From Hymenobacter monticola (GTDB lineage: Bacteria > Bacteroidota > Bacteroidia > Cytophagales > Hymenobacteraceae), in NCBI RefSeq assembly GCF_022811645.1, contig NZ_CP094534.1, forward strand, positions 1,488,001-1,552,000: a stretch of 64,000 nucleotides of DNA, written 5' to 3'. The notes under the pieces are model-generated. The model had not been told where the DNA came from and did not search any database. It saw nothing but the letters and a program-made list of their open reading frames with translations. Position numbers and translations under genes: made by a program. Of this stretch, positions 42,781-50,862 are shown one piece after another (positions within the stretch are counted from its first letter, which is position 1; every line of letters begins with the position of its first letter).

Positions 42781-44265
42781 TTATTTGGCCACGCCGCGCA
42801 GGATGACCACCTGGCCGCCCTCGTTGTTGGTGTTGGCCGCCGCGCCCGAGCCGTCGGCATTCTTAAACTTGTTGTCCTGCCAGGTGTGGGGGTGCAGGTT
42901 GAGCAGGAAGGTGTTGGGCGTATTCACCAGGTCGCTGATGTCGTACATGGCGCCGTATTCCCAGGAGCTTTTCAGCACCACGTTGGCGGGGTTGTACTTG
43001 GCGTTGAAGGTGGCGTCGGTGCGGCGGTGGTCCATTTCCAGCATCACCTTGGCGCGCTGGGTGGGCGTGTTGATGTTGTGCTGCCACACGCGGCCGTCGT
43101 GGTCGTTGTTGATGTAGAACGAGTCCCCGTCCTCCTGAATGTACACGTAGTTCTCGGTCACGCACAGGTTGTCCGGGTTCACGATGTAGCTGCCGGGCGT
43201 GTCGGCGCCGTCCACGGCCACGGCCAGCTTGGCGGGGCCCACGGGGTCGGTGGCGTTCAGGTTCAGCTTGTACACGCGGCCCCACATGGTCTTGCCGGCC
43301 ACGGGCGTCAGCTTGTCGGCGGCGCTCACCCCGGTGGCCGTGAAGTACAGCTCGCGGTTGTTGGCGGCGCTGCCCTTGCGGTAGTCCAGGTCCTCCACGC
43401 GGGCCAGCTGCAACACGCCGCTGCTGGTCGAAAAGGCGGCAATCTGGGCGCCGGTCATGGTTTTGGCGTTGGGCACTTCCACCCACTCCACGTCGTAGCT
43501 GGTGCCTTGCACCATGTTGGTTTCCACGGGGTCGCCGCCGGTGCGCTTCAGCATGTAGAGCTTGCCGTTGTCGAGGTCGCCGGGCGTGTCGCTCACGTAG
43601 AGCAGCACCTGGCCGTTGGTGTCGTCTTCGCCGATGGCAATGACGGTCTTGCCGGGGTAAGCTTGCTTGTTCAGCGGCACGGCGTTTTCCATGCTGGCTT
43701 TGCCCAGGGCGGGCTTGCGGCGGGTGGTGTTGGCTTTGTCAATGACGCCCAGCGGGTCGATGGCGTGCACCATGCTTTCGGCGCCGCTTTCGCCGGCCGT
43801 CAGGAAGGTGGGCACCGAGAAGCCGTGTTCCTCCGGCGTGGCCAGCGTGGCCGAGCACAGGCGGGTGGTGCCGCCGTTGTAGTCCACAATGTACTCGCCG
43901 CGCACCGGCTTAAACGTCTTGTCGAGGTACACCCGCGACACCGACTGCGAAATCTCGTGGTTGTTAATCAGCACGAAGCCACCCTCAGCGGCCGGATTTT
44001 TGAGCAGGCCGGCCCCGTCGGGCTGGGGGCCGAAAACGAAGTTGGGCGAGCCGGCCAGCACGTCGTCGGACGAAATGAGCGGCAGCACCTGCAGGCTCTC
44101 GAAGCCCGGCATGGCCTTCACCAGCGCCGGGTTCACGGAGTAGGCTTTCAGCTCTACCGCGCTGCTAGGCTGGGTTTCGTCTTTTTTATCGGAGCAGGCA
44201 GCCAGCACTGGTAGCAGGCCCAAAGTAGCCAGGCGGGCCGAGCGCAAAAGGGTAACGTTTTTCAT
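42781..44265 (-). CDS. PhoX-like alkaline phosphatase (DUF839) lipoprotein
   Basis: 494 residues from ATG at 44265. The leader LATLGLLPVLAACSDKKDE has a lipobox with Cys at about 23. The body has PhoX features: a beta-propeller with GGFVLINNHEISQSVSRVY (the NHE motif binds metal), GEYIVDYNGGTTRLCSATL, a conserved GESGAESMVHAIDP, KTVIAIGEDDTNGQVLLYVS, RVEDLDYRKGS and ENYVYIQEDGDS. PhoX phosphatases use Ca2+ and Fe3+ and work at the surface or in the periplasm under phosphate limitation. No Pho box was recognised. It ends 220 bases before the peroxidase gene with a terminator and repeat G between. Confidence 0.85.
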   Translation of the reverse strand: MKNVTLLRSARLATLGLLPVLAACSDKKDETQPSSAVELKAYSVNPALVKAMPGFESLQVLPLISSDDVLAGSPNFVFGPQPDGAGLLKNPAAEGGFVLINNHEISQSVSRVYLDKTFKPVRGEYIVDYNGGTTRLCSATLATPEEHGFSVPTFLTAGESGAESMVHAIDPLGVIDKANTTRRKPALGKASMENAVPLNKQAYPGKTVIAIGEDDTNGQVLLYVSDTPGDLDNGKLYMLKRTGGDPVETNMVQGTSYDVEWVEVPNAKTMTGAQIAAFSTSSGVLQLARVEDLDYRKGSAANNRELYFTATGVSAADKLTPVAGKTMWGRVYKLNLNATDPVGPAKLAVAVDGADTPGSYIVNPDNLCVTENYVYIQEDGDSFYINNDHDGRVWQHNINTPTQRAKVMLEMDHRRTDATFNAKYNPANVVLKSSWEYGAMYDISDLVNTPNTFLLNLHPHTWQDNKFKNADGSGAAANTNNEGGQVVILRGVAK

Positions 44266-44364
44266 GCGAAGCAAGGAAATAACATCGAGGATTTGATGCC
44301 TCAAAGTTCCTGGCGTCGTGTTATGCCAGCGTAAAGGGCTGGTTATGAAAAGGAGCGAGGCAGG

Positions 44365-45285
44365 TTAAGCCGCCTTCATATTCCGGGCCACCACAAACAT
44401 GCGGTCGCCAAACCGCCCGGTCAGCTTGTTTAAATAATAAGTGGGGTATTGCCCGGCCAGCTTGCTCACTTTCTCCACCACGCTGCCCCCCAGCCGGATG
44501 TTCTTAGGCGGCTTCACCGGATTCAGCAGTTCCACCACTTCAAAGCCCTGCTTTTTCAGCATTTTGGTGATGGTAGCGGGTGTGAACTCAAACAGGTGAT
44601 AGGGCGGAATGTCCATTTTGCGCTCCTTGCCCAAGGCGCCGTAGGCCGCGAAGCCCAGGCGCACGGCGGGCAGGTTGAGCGTGGCCGGCAGGGCCAGCAC
44701 CAGCAGCCCGCCCGGCTCCAGAATGCGGTGGAACTTGGCCAGCGTGGCGCTGGGCGAGAGCAGGTGCTCCAGCACGTCGCCCATATAGGCGAGGTCGAAC
44801 TGGTTTTCGTGGAAATCTTCGGTGGTTTCGATGTTGCCCGTCACCACGGGCAGGTGCAGCTCGCGGCGGGCAAAGTCGGCGGCGTGCTCCGAAATTTCGA
44901 GACCGTGGGCATCCCAGCCCAGGCGCTCTAGGCTTTTGAGGGTGTAGCCGGGGCCGCAGCCCACGTCGAGGTAGCGGAAATTGCGGCCGGGGTATTTGGC
45001 TAGGATGTAGTCGGTGAACTTGTCGGGCCGCACCTGGTTTAAGGCATCCTGCTTCTGGCCTTCTTCAATGAACGTGACCTCCTGCTGGGTCCGGTCGTAG
45101 TTGGGGCGCTCCGTGAAATAGTCCTTGCCGTAGAGCCGTTCCAGCTGCGCGGGCGTGGGCTGCGGGTCCAGAAACATCAGGGCGCAGCTGCGGCACTGGG
45201 TGCCTTGCAGCCGTTGGCCTTCAAATTCGTAGTAAAAGGGCAGCTTCTTAAAATCAGTGCTGCCGCACAAGTCGCAGGTACGCAT
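44365..45285 (-). CDS. Class I SAM-dependent methyltransferase with N-terminal zinc-ribbon-like motif
   Basis: 306 residues. The N-terminus has two CxxC pairs (CDLCGSTDFKKLPF and TQCRSCALMFLDP), a likely zinc ribbon found in methyltransferases that work on glycans or lipids. The methyltransferase domain lies at about 90-220: motif I FRYLDVGCGPGYTLKSLERL, HGLEISEHAADFA, the motif IV region FDLAYMGDVLEHLLSP and LEPGGLLVLALP. Substrate unknown; the O-antigen or polysaccharide type is possible by similarity. Its ATG is only two bases from the D1 repeat, which must hold its promoter. Confidence 0.82.
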   Translation of the reverse strand: MRTCDLCGSTDFKKLPFYYEFEGQRLQGTQCRSCALMFLDPQPTPAQLERLYGKDYFTERPNYDRTQQEVTFIEEGQKQDALNQVRPDKFTDYILAKYPGRNFRYLDVGCGPGYTLKSLERLGWDAHGLEISEHAADFARRELHLPVVTGNIETTEDFHENQFDLAYMGDVLEHLLSPSATLAKFHRILEPGGLLVLALPATLNLPAVRLGFAAYGALGKERKMDIPPYHLFEFTPATITKMLKKQGFEVVELLNPVKPPKNIRLGGSVVEKVSKLAGQYPTYYLNKLTGRFGDRMFVVARNMKAA

Positions 45286-45287
45286 AG

Positions 45288-45377
45288 AAGTAGCGCGAAC
45301 TTTGTAGTTCGCGTTGCCGCACGGTCAATTTCGTACACAACAACGCAAGGACGCGAACTACAAAGTTCGCGCTACTT
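45288..45377. repeat. Family D inverted repeat (copy D1) filling a divergent promoter region
   Basis: Perfect 27 bp arms at 45288-45314 and 45351-45377 (start AAGTAGCGCGAACTTTG), each an internal hairpin CGCGAACT/AGTTCGCG. The divergent gap between the methyltransferase start (45285) and the YpdA-type gene start (45392) is 106 bases, and the element takes 90 of them. TACTTTG at 45373-45379, at the right edge, resembles a -7 box. Confidence 0.9.
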
Positions 45378-45391
45378 TGCCCAAGATTTTT

Positions 45392-46360
45392 ATGCTCGAC
45401 GTTCTTATCATCGGGGCCGGCCCCGTGGGCCTGGCCTGCGCCCTCGAAACCCAGCGCAAAGACCTGAAAGTGGCCATCATCGAAAAGGGTGCGCTGGTCA
45501 ACTCCATCATCGGCTACCCCACCAACATGGAGTTCTTCTCCACGCCCGACCTGCTCGAAATCGGCGGCTACCCCTTTCCCACGGCCCACTACAAGCCCCT
45601 GCGCGAAGACGCCCTCGATTACTATCAGCGCGTGGCGCGCAGCGAAAAGCTCGACATCCGCCTGCACGAAACCGTGCTGAAGCTGGAGGGCGAGCAAGGC
45701 AATTTCACCATTACCACCAGCAAAGGCGAAATTCCGACCCGCAACGTCATCGTGGCCACCGGCTTCTACGACCTGCCCAACCCACTGGGCGTGCCCGGCG
45801 AGGACCTACCCCACGTCAGCCACTACTACAAAGAGCCTTACCAGCACGTGCTGCAAAATGTCGTCGTCATCGGCGCCAAAAATTCCTCGGCCAAAGCCGC
45901 CCTGCAAATGACCCGCGCCGGCGCCAAGGTCACGCTCATCGTGCGCGGCCCCGAAATCAGTTCCTCCGTGAAGTACTGGATTCGCCCCGACCTCGTCAAC
46001 CGCATTGCCGAGGGCCGCATCACGGCGCACTTCAACACCTGCGTCACCGCCATCCGGCCCGACGCCGTTGACGTCCTCACGCCCGACGGCCCGCTCACCA
46101 TTCCCACCGATTTTGTGTACGCCCTCACCGGCTACCACCCCGACGAAGCCCTGCTCGGCCGCCTTGGCGTAGAGCCCGACCCCGCCGACGAGGCCCGCGC
46201 CCCGCTCTTCGACCCTGCCACCCACGAAACCACGCGGCCCGGTCTGTTCGTGGCCGGCACCGTGTGCGGCGGCCGCGCCACCAGCCGCTGGTTCATCGAG
46301 AACGGCCGGCACCACGCCCGGCTTATTGCGGCGCACTTGGCGGCGCAGGTAGCGGCTTAG
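45392..46360 (+). CDS. YpdA-type flavoprotein, putative bacillithiol disulfide reductase
   Basis: 322 residues. FAD-binding GAGPVGLACALETQRKDLKV at the N-terminus, NADPH-binding VVVIGAKNSSAKAALQMTRA near residue 155, the FAD-contacting ATGFYD and a C-terminal LFVAGTVCGG. The pattern YPTNMEFFSTPDLLEIG and SSSVKYWIRPDL are typical of YpdA (Bdr), which reduces bacillithiol disulfide or related thiol oxidation products. In the Staphylococcus protein a Cys after GGGP is active; here the same position is Val (GAGPVG), so the chemistry may differ. Its stop overlaps the convergent lipocalin-like gene stop by four bases. Confidence 0.85.
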   Translation: MLDVLIIGAGPVGLACALETQRKDLKVAIIEKGALVNSIIGYPTNMEFFSTPDLLEIGGYPFPTAHYKPLREDALDYYQRVARSEKLDIRLHETVLKLEGEQGNFTITTSKGEIPTRNVIVATGFYDLPNPLGVPGEDLPHVSHYYKEPYQHVLQNVVVIGAKNSSAKAALQMTRAGAKVTLIVRGPEISSSVKYWIRPDLVNRIAEGRITAHFNTCVTAIRPDAVDVLTPDGPLTIPTDFVYALTGYHPDEALLGRLGVEPDPADEARAPLFDPATHETTRPGLFVAGTVCGGRATSRWFIENGRHHARLIAAHLAAQVAA

Positions 46361-46827
46361 TTGGCGTAAGTCACGTTATCCACGATGGTGGTGCCGTTGC
46401 TGGTGCGCGTCGAGCGCAGCTGCAGGGCATCGGCCGTGAGGCGCACAATGTCGAACGTGGTGCCGCCGATGGTCAGTTGGCTTTGGTCCGCATTCATGTT
46501 CCAGGGGTAGGTGCCCACCACCGTTTGCGAGTTGCCGCCGCTACAAGCCGAGGGCCCTTCCGTGCGAATCTGCACCCCGTTGGTGTTGAACGCGTACCGG
46601 TCGTCGCGCTCACACGTCGTCGGAAAGGCCGTGGCCAGGTAATCGGCGGCCGCGGCGCTGCCTGTGGTGCGGGTATAAGCCGTGATGTGCCAGGGGTCGC
46701 TGGTCAGCAACTGCGTTTTGCTCGTGGGGGCCGGCGTTTCCGAGTCCTTTTGGCAACCGGTGAGCAGGGCGGCTGTCACGGCCGAAAGCAGCGCAATCTT
46801 CTTCAGGAACGAGTAACGTTTGGTCAT
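46357..46827 (-). CDS. Lipocalin-like lipoprotein
   Basis: 156 residues. Lipoprotein leader FLKKIALLSAVTAALLTGCQKDSETP with Cys at about 25. The body is an all-beta domain: LLTSDPWHITAYTRTTGS, DDRYAFNTNGVQIRTEGPS, VVGTYPWNMNADQSQLTIGG and TFDIVRLTADALQLRST. This order is that of the lipocalin-like domain proteins common in Bacteroidota. Ligand unknown. It is convergent with the YpdA-type gene, with stop codons overlapping. Confidence 0.8.
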   Translation of the reverse strand: MTKRYSFLKKIALLSAVTAALLTGCQKDSETPAPTSKTQLLTSDPWHITAYTRTTGSAAAADYLATAFPTTCERDDRYAFNTNGVQIRTEGPSACSGGNSQTVVGTYPWNMNADQSQLTIGGTTFDIVRLTADALQLRSTRTSNGTTIVDNVTYAN

Positions 46828-46934
46828 AGATTATGACGTTTAGGGCGTAAAAAATAGGGGTTGCGCAAAACCATTAAGCCTGCAAATTAAGACGGGCGGT
46901 CCCAAAACGGGGCTGGCTTCCTAACCTGATAACT

Positions 46935-46969
46935 AAAAAAAAGCGCCAGCCCGAACCGGACTGGCGCTT
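46935..46969 (-). terminator. Terminator of the SGNH-FadL operon
   Basis: AAGCGCCAG (46941-46949) pairs with CTGGCGCTT (46961-46969); on the minus strand eight T follow. It ends the transcript of the gene at 47001-48464. Confidence 0.85.
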
Positions 46970-47000
46970 TTTGCTGCTTGCGAACGGAGGCTGGCCCAGC

Positions 47001-48464
47001 TTAGGGGAACAGCACGCCGCGGTAGCTGTTGGCATCGACCTGCCGGAGCGAGCTGCCGTATTTGGCGTTGATGACCTTCATCATCTCGTTGGCAATCACC
47101 GCGTAGCCGCGCGGCGTGGGGTGCACGCCGTCGAGGCTGAACAGGTTGCCGGAAATGAAGCCGGCCGTGTTGTTCACGCCGTTGGTCACGTAGCCGCCTT
47201 GGGCCACCCCGCGGAAGAAGGCGTTCGAGTCGAAAATGGCCAGCTGGCGGGTGTTAGCCGCTGCCGTCAGCGTCGCGTTGAAGTTGTTCGTGGCCGAGGT
47301 GACGTTGGTTTGCTCGGTGCCGTCCAGCACCAGCGTGCTCGGGAAGGGGTTCTCCGTCGCTTGGCCAAACCCTTTGGTGGTATCGGTCACGCCAATAGCG
47401 GTCAGGAAGCCGCTGAAAGCCGGGCCGGTGGGCGCCGCGCCCGTGGCCTGCCGGTAGAAGTCGCGCCAATACTTGCCGCTCGGGCGGCCGTACAGACTCA
47501 CGTACGGCGAAGCCGTGAGGGTGAGCAGCAGGTTGCCGGTGCCGTTGGCATCGCGGACGCTTGCTATCGTGGTGCTTACGCGGGTGTTGGCTTGGCCGGG
47601 GGCTAGCACACCGGTGGTGTACACGAAGGGTGCGGCCGTTGGTACCTTGTTGAGGTCCAGGTTGGCGCGGAACGACGGGCCCACGGCCGTGAAGAACGGA
47701 ATGTTTGTTACGTCCGGGATGGTGGCCACCACGCCCTTGGCGCCGCCAGCCGTCAGGGCATCCAGCACGTAGCTGGTGTTCACGGCGAAAGTAGTGGCTG
47801 GGGTGATGCCGCTGCTGGCCACTGCGCCGCCGGCGGTGGCGTAGCCCAGCACGTCGTTGTTGCCCAGCCACTCGGTGAAGAAGGTGGGCTTGATGCTGGC
47901 CACCGTGGCCTGCACGCGCTGCAGGTAGGTTTGCAGGGGCGTGGCGTCGGGCGTGATGCGCTCGAAGTAGGGGTTGCCCGCGAGGCTGCCGTAGCCCGGC
48001 GTCAGAATGTCGGACATGCGAATGCCCGGCACGCCCAGGTTGTTGATGGGGTCCAGGAACTTGGTGTACGGCGCCGAGGTGGCCGTGGAGCGGCCGCCAT
48101 TGCCCGCCACCGTGCCCGTGATGGGCGAGCTCAGTGCCGTGGCCGTGGCGGGGGTGAAGCCCAGCAGCTGCACGTAGCCCGAGCCCTTCGATTGGGCTTC
48201 GGTGAACAGCGGCTGCACAAAGGGGCCGCCGCCCACCTGGGCAAATTGCTGAGCCAGAATGCTGGGATAAGAATTCAACTGGCCTTCGCGGTACAAGCCG
48301 TTATCGGAGAAGCCGGCCGTGAGGGAGTTGCCCACGGCGATGTAGCGCGAGAAATCGGCCGAGCCGGCCGAAGCCGTCGGTTGGTCCAGTTCGGGCTGGC
48401 AGCCGCCCAGCACCAGGCCCAACAAGGCCAGCGCCGGCAGCGAAGAGGTAGTAAAGCGTTTCAT
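47001..48464 (-). CDS. SGNH/GDSL-family lipoprotein hydrolase
   Basis: 487 residues. Lipoprotein leader LPALALLGLVLGGCQPELDQ (Cys about 22). Catalytic blocks: YIAVGNSLTAGFSDNGL (Ser near residue 47), GVPGIRMSD (block II), TEWLGNNDVLGYAT (block III Asn) and SLDGVHPTPRGYAVIANEM (Asp-His pair). It is larger than usual SGNH hydrolases because of inserted segments in the middle. It lies 30 bases after the FadL-type porin gene in the same direction, so a job in freeing acyl chains at the cell surface for uptake through the porin is likely. Confidence 0.85.
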   Translation of the reverse strand: MKRFTTSSLPALALLGLVLGGCQPELDQPTASAGSADFSRYIAVGNSLTAGFSDNGLYREGQLNSYPSILAQQFAQVGGGPFVQPLFTEAQSKGSGYVQLLGFTPATATALSSPITGTVAGNGGRSTATSAPYTKFLDPINNLGVPGIRMSDILTPGYGSLAGNPYFERITPDATPLQTYLQRVQATVASIKPTFFTEWLGNNDVLGYATAGGAVASSGITPATTFAVNTSYVLDALTAGGAKGVVATIPDVTNIPFFTAVGPSFRANLDLNKVPTAAPFVYTTGVLAPGQANTRVSTTIASVRDANGTGNLLLTLTASPYVSLYGRPSGKYWRDFYRQATGAAPTGPAFSGFLTAIGVTDTTKGFGQATENPFPSTLVLDGTEQTNVTSATNNFNATLTAAANTRQLAIFDSNAFFRGVAQGGYVTNGVNNTAGFISGNLFSLDGVHPTPRGYAVIANEMMKVINAKYGSSLRQVDANSYRGVLFP

Positions 48465-48494
48465 GATAATGCGTCGGGGGGAAGCCGGTGGGAA

Positions 48495-49823
48495 TTAGAA
48501 TTTAACGTACAGCCCCACGCCGGGCACGGCAATGGTGGTTTTGTAGGTGCCGGCCACGCGGTCGGTGGTGCCGTTGTTCAGCAGGTCGGCCTGGGTCTGG
48601 CTGCGCTTGAGGAAGTCTTCGAACAGGAACGAGGCGTCGATGCCGAAGCGCTTGCCGAACTCGTACGAAGCACCGGCCGTCAGGCCAATGCGGTCAGCGT
48701 CGGGCGTTTCGGGCGTCACGTAGCCGTCCTTCACGGCCGCTTGGTCGAAAAAGCCGCCGGCGCGCACCGTCAGGCCATCGGTCACTTTGTATTGGGCGCC
48801 GAGGCGGAAGCACAGGGCGTCCTGATAGTAGCGCTTGGCCGACGAGGAGCTGCTGCCGCCCAGCAGGCCGGGCGTGCCCGTTACGGCCGGGGTGGTGGGG
48901 GTAGCGGCGCGGTCGCCGTAGCCGTTGTTGCCGCTGAAGGTGAAGTCGAGCGTGCGGTAGGTATTCCAGAACACCAGGTTGGCTTCGGCCGAAATGGTCA
49001 GTTTCTCGCTCGGCATCACGGCGATGCCCGCGCTGGCGGTGGCCGGCAGCGGCAGCGTGGCCGAGAACTGGGTGGCTGTGAAGTTGCCGCCCGTCGAGTA
49101 AACCACGTCGCGCAGGCGCACGTCGCCGCCCTCAATCTTGGCGTCCACCTGGGAGCGGTAGCTCACGCCCACCGCCAGTTGGTCGCTGGGCTTGAAGTAG
49201 ATGCCGGCGTTGTAGCCGAAGCTCTGCTTAGCCTTGCCGTTGAGGGTGACGTGGGGCGTGGGGGCGCCGCTCTGGGCCGAAAGGGGCACGTCGCGCTGCA
49301 GGTCCACGTCGCCGTAGGCCAGCATCACCAGGCCCGCGCCCACGCTCAGCTGCGGCGTGATGGCGTAGGAAGCCGTGACCTGCGCGAAGATGGCGCGCAG
49401 GTTGATGTCGGTCAGGCTGTAGCGGCCTTCCCAGTTGTTGGCGTAGTGCAGCTCGCTGCCGAAGGGCGTGTAGGCGCCGATGCCGATTTTCCACTTGCCT
49501 TCCTTCGGGCCGAAGCCGGCGTAGAAGTTGGCCGGCGTTACCAGGGTATTGCGCAGGCTGGACTGGCCGCCGCCGCTTTCGGGCACAAAGGCGTTGCGGG
49601 CAATGGCGGCATTCACGCCCACCTGCACGCCGTTTTCGCGCACCATGGCCAGGGCGCCGGGGTTGTAGAACATGGCGGCCTGGTCCAGCGTCAGGGCCAC
49701 GCCCACGCCGCCCATGCCGTTGTTTTTCTGCCCGTTGAGGTTCACCTGAAAGCCGCTGGCAGAGGCAGCCGACGTGCCGACCAGCAGCGCGCCCCCCGCG
49801 AGGAGTAGTCTTTTAACCGTCAT
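48495..49823 (-). CDS. OmpP1/FadL-type outer membrane transport protein
   Basis: 442 residues from ATG at 49823 with a signal peptide (LLLAGGALLVGTSAASA). The mature N-terminus begins with GFQVNLNGQKNNGMGGVGVA, the N-terminal hatch signature of FadL proteins, with FYNPGALAMV following. Alternating beta strands end with GLYVKF, where the last aromatic is the outer-membrane insertion signal. FadL porins carry long-chain fatty acids and other hydrophobic substances. The next gene, an SGNH lipoprotein hydrolase, is 30 bases downstream. A longer frame to 50096 overlaps lptB and is not used. Confidence 0.87.
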   Translation of the reverse strand: MTVKRLLLAGGALLVGTSAASASGFQVNLNGQKNNGMGGVGVALTLDQAAMFYNPGALAMVRENGVQVGVNAAIARNAFVPESGGGQSSLRNTLVTPANFYAGFGPKEGKWKIGIGAYTPFGSELHYANNWEGRYSLTDINLRAIFAQVTASYAITPQLSVGAGLVMLAYGDVDLQRDVPLSAQSGAPTPHVTLNGKAKQSFGYNAGIYFKPSDQLAVGVSYRSQVDAKIEGGDVRLRDVVYSTGGNFTATQFSATLPLPATASAGIAVMPSEKLTISAEANLVFWNTYRTLDFTFSGNNGYGDRAATPTTPAVTGTPGLLGGSSSSSAKRYYQDALCFRLGAQYKVTDGLTVRAGGFFDQAAVKDGYVTPETPDADRIGLTAGASYEFGKRFGIDASFLFEDFLKRSQTQADLLNNGTTDRVAGTYKTTIAVPGVGLYVKF

Positions 49824-49961
49824 ATAAAGTAAAGTTTTGGGGTGGGGTTGATAACAAGGGTTAAAAGTAGCGCAAAAAATCAACCCAACTGTTCGGCAAG
49901 CCGCATATTTAAGCGGTTTCCGTCGTTGGGAAGCAATTAATCTTCCCTTCGCCTTCGCCCG

Positions 49962-49969
49962 TACCTTTG
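49962..49969 (+). promoter_or_regulatory. -7 promoter box five bases before the lptB start
   Basis: TACCTTTG (49962-49969) is a perfect TAnnTTTG box; the ATG at 49975 follows after five bases. No TTG is seen at 17-23 bases upstream. It predicts a leaderless lptB mRNA. Confidence 0.55.
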
Positions 49970-49974
49970 CTGCT

Positions 49975-50706
49975 ATGATTCTTCGCGCCGACCACCTCGT
50001 CAAAAAATACAAGGCCCGCACCGTGGTCAACGACATGTCGGTGACCGTGGAGCAGGGCGAAATCGTGGGCCTGCTCGGGCCCAACGGCGCCGGCAAAACT
50101 ACCTGCTTCTACATGATGGTGGGTATGGTGAAGCCCAACAGCGGCCGCATCTACCTCGACACCACCGAAATCACGACCATGCCCATCTACCAGCGGGCCC
50201 GCCTGGGGGTGGGCTACCTGGCCCAGGAAGCCAGCGTGTTTCGCGACCTGAGCGTGGAGGAAAACATCATGGCCGTGCTCGAAATGACTCCCATGAAGAA
50301 GGAGGCCCGCCAGGCCAAAGTGGAAGAGCTGCTTGACGAATTCAGCCTGGGCCACGTGCGCAAAAACCTGGGCAAGGTGCTGAGCGGCGGCGAGCGGCGC
50401 CGCACCGAAATTGCCCGCGCCCTGGCCGTCGACCCCAAGTTCGTGCTTCTCGATGAGCCCTTTGCCGGCGTCGACCCCATTGCGACCGAAGAAATTCAGG
50501 GCATCGTGGCCAAGCTCAAGCACCGCGGCATCGGCGTGCTCATCACCGACCACGACGTGAACTCCACCCTCAGCATCGTGGACCGCGCGTATTTGCTTTT
50601 CGAAGGCAAGTTGCTGAAAGCCGGCACCGCCGAGGAGCTGGCCAGCGATGAAACCGTGCGCCGCGTGTACCTGGGCAAAAATTTCGAGCTCAAGCGCAAC
50701 ATCTAG
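49975..50706 (+). CDS. lptB: LPS export ABC transporter ATP-binding protein LptB
   Basis: 243-residue ATPase of the LptB2FG complex that pulls lipopolysaccharide from the inner membrane to the outer membrane. Walker A GPNGAGKTTCF (about 35-45), Q-loop GYLAQEASVFRDLSV, signature LSGGERRRTEIARAL, Walker B KFVLLDEPFAGVDP and H-loop LITDHDVNST are all present. The FR.LSVEENI and LDE..AGVDP... patterns match LptB rather than other ABC ATPases. It is not beside lptF or lptG in the window. Downstream, the B2 repeat separates it from the GH3 gene. Confidence 0.93.
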   Translation: MILRADHLVKKYKARTVVNDMSVTVEQGEIVGLLGPNGAGKTTCFYMMVGMVKPNSGRIYLDTTEITTMPIYQRARLGVGYLAQEASVFRDLSVEENIMAVLEMTPMKKEARQAKVEELLDEFSLGHVRKNLGKVLSGGERRRTEIARALAVDPKFVLLDEPFAGVDPIATEEIQGIVAKLKHRGIGVLITDHDVNSTLSIVDRAYLLFEGKLLKAGTAEELASDETVRRVYLGKNFELKRNI

Positions 50707-50731
50707 ATAGAAAGGAGCAAAACAGAAAAGA

Positions 50732-50834
50732 CGGTCATGCTGCGCGCAGCCGAAGCATCTCGCGTGCGGTAGTAATCCAATTGACAGGGTTTACTATTGC
50801 ACGCGGAATGCTTCGGCTGCGCGCAGCATGACCG
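50732..50834. repeat. Family B inverted repeat (copy B2)
   Basis: Arms of 36 bp at 50732-50767 and 50799-50834 differ at two positions. The core TGCTGCGCGCAGCCGAAGCA contains the palindrome GCTGCGCGCAGC. It is related to B1 at 19555-19645. It lies between the lptB stop and the start of the GH3 gene. Confidence 0.88.
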
Positions 50835-50862
50835 ATTTATTGCCCAGTTAGAAACCCTGCCT

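Noticed and set aside
42574..44214. 546-aa plus-strand frame opposite the PhoX-like gene
   Set aside because: Antisense shadow; no motif and it includes repeat G.
47931..49808. 625-aa plus-strand frame opposite the SGNH and FadL genes
   Set aside because: It spans two well-supported genes on the other strand, and its composition (Gly, Ala, His, Val-rich without motifs) is typical of antisense shadows.
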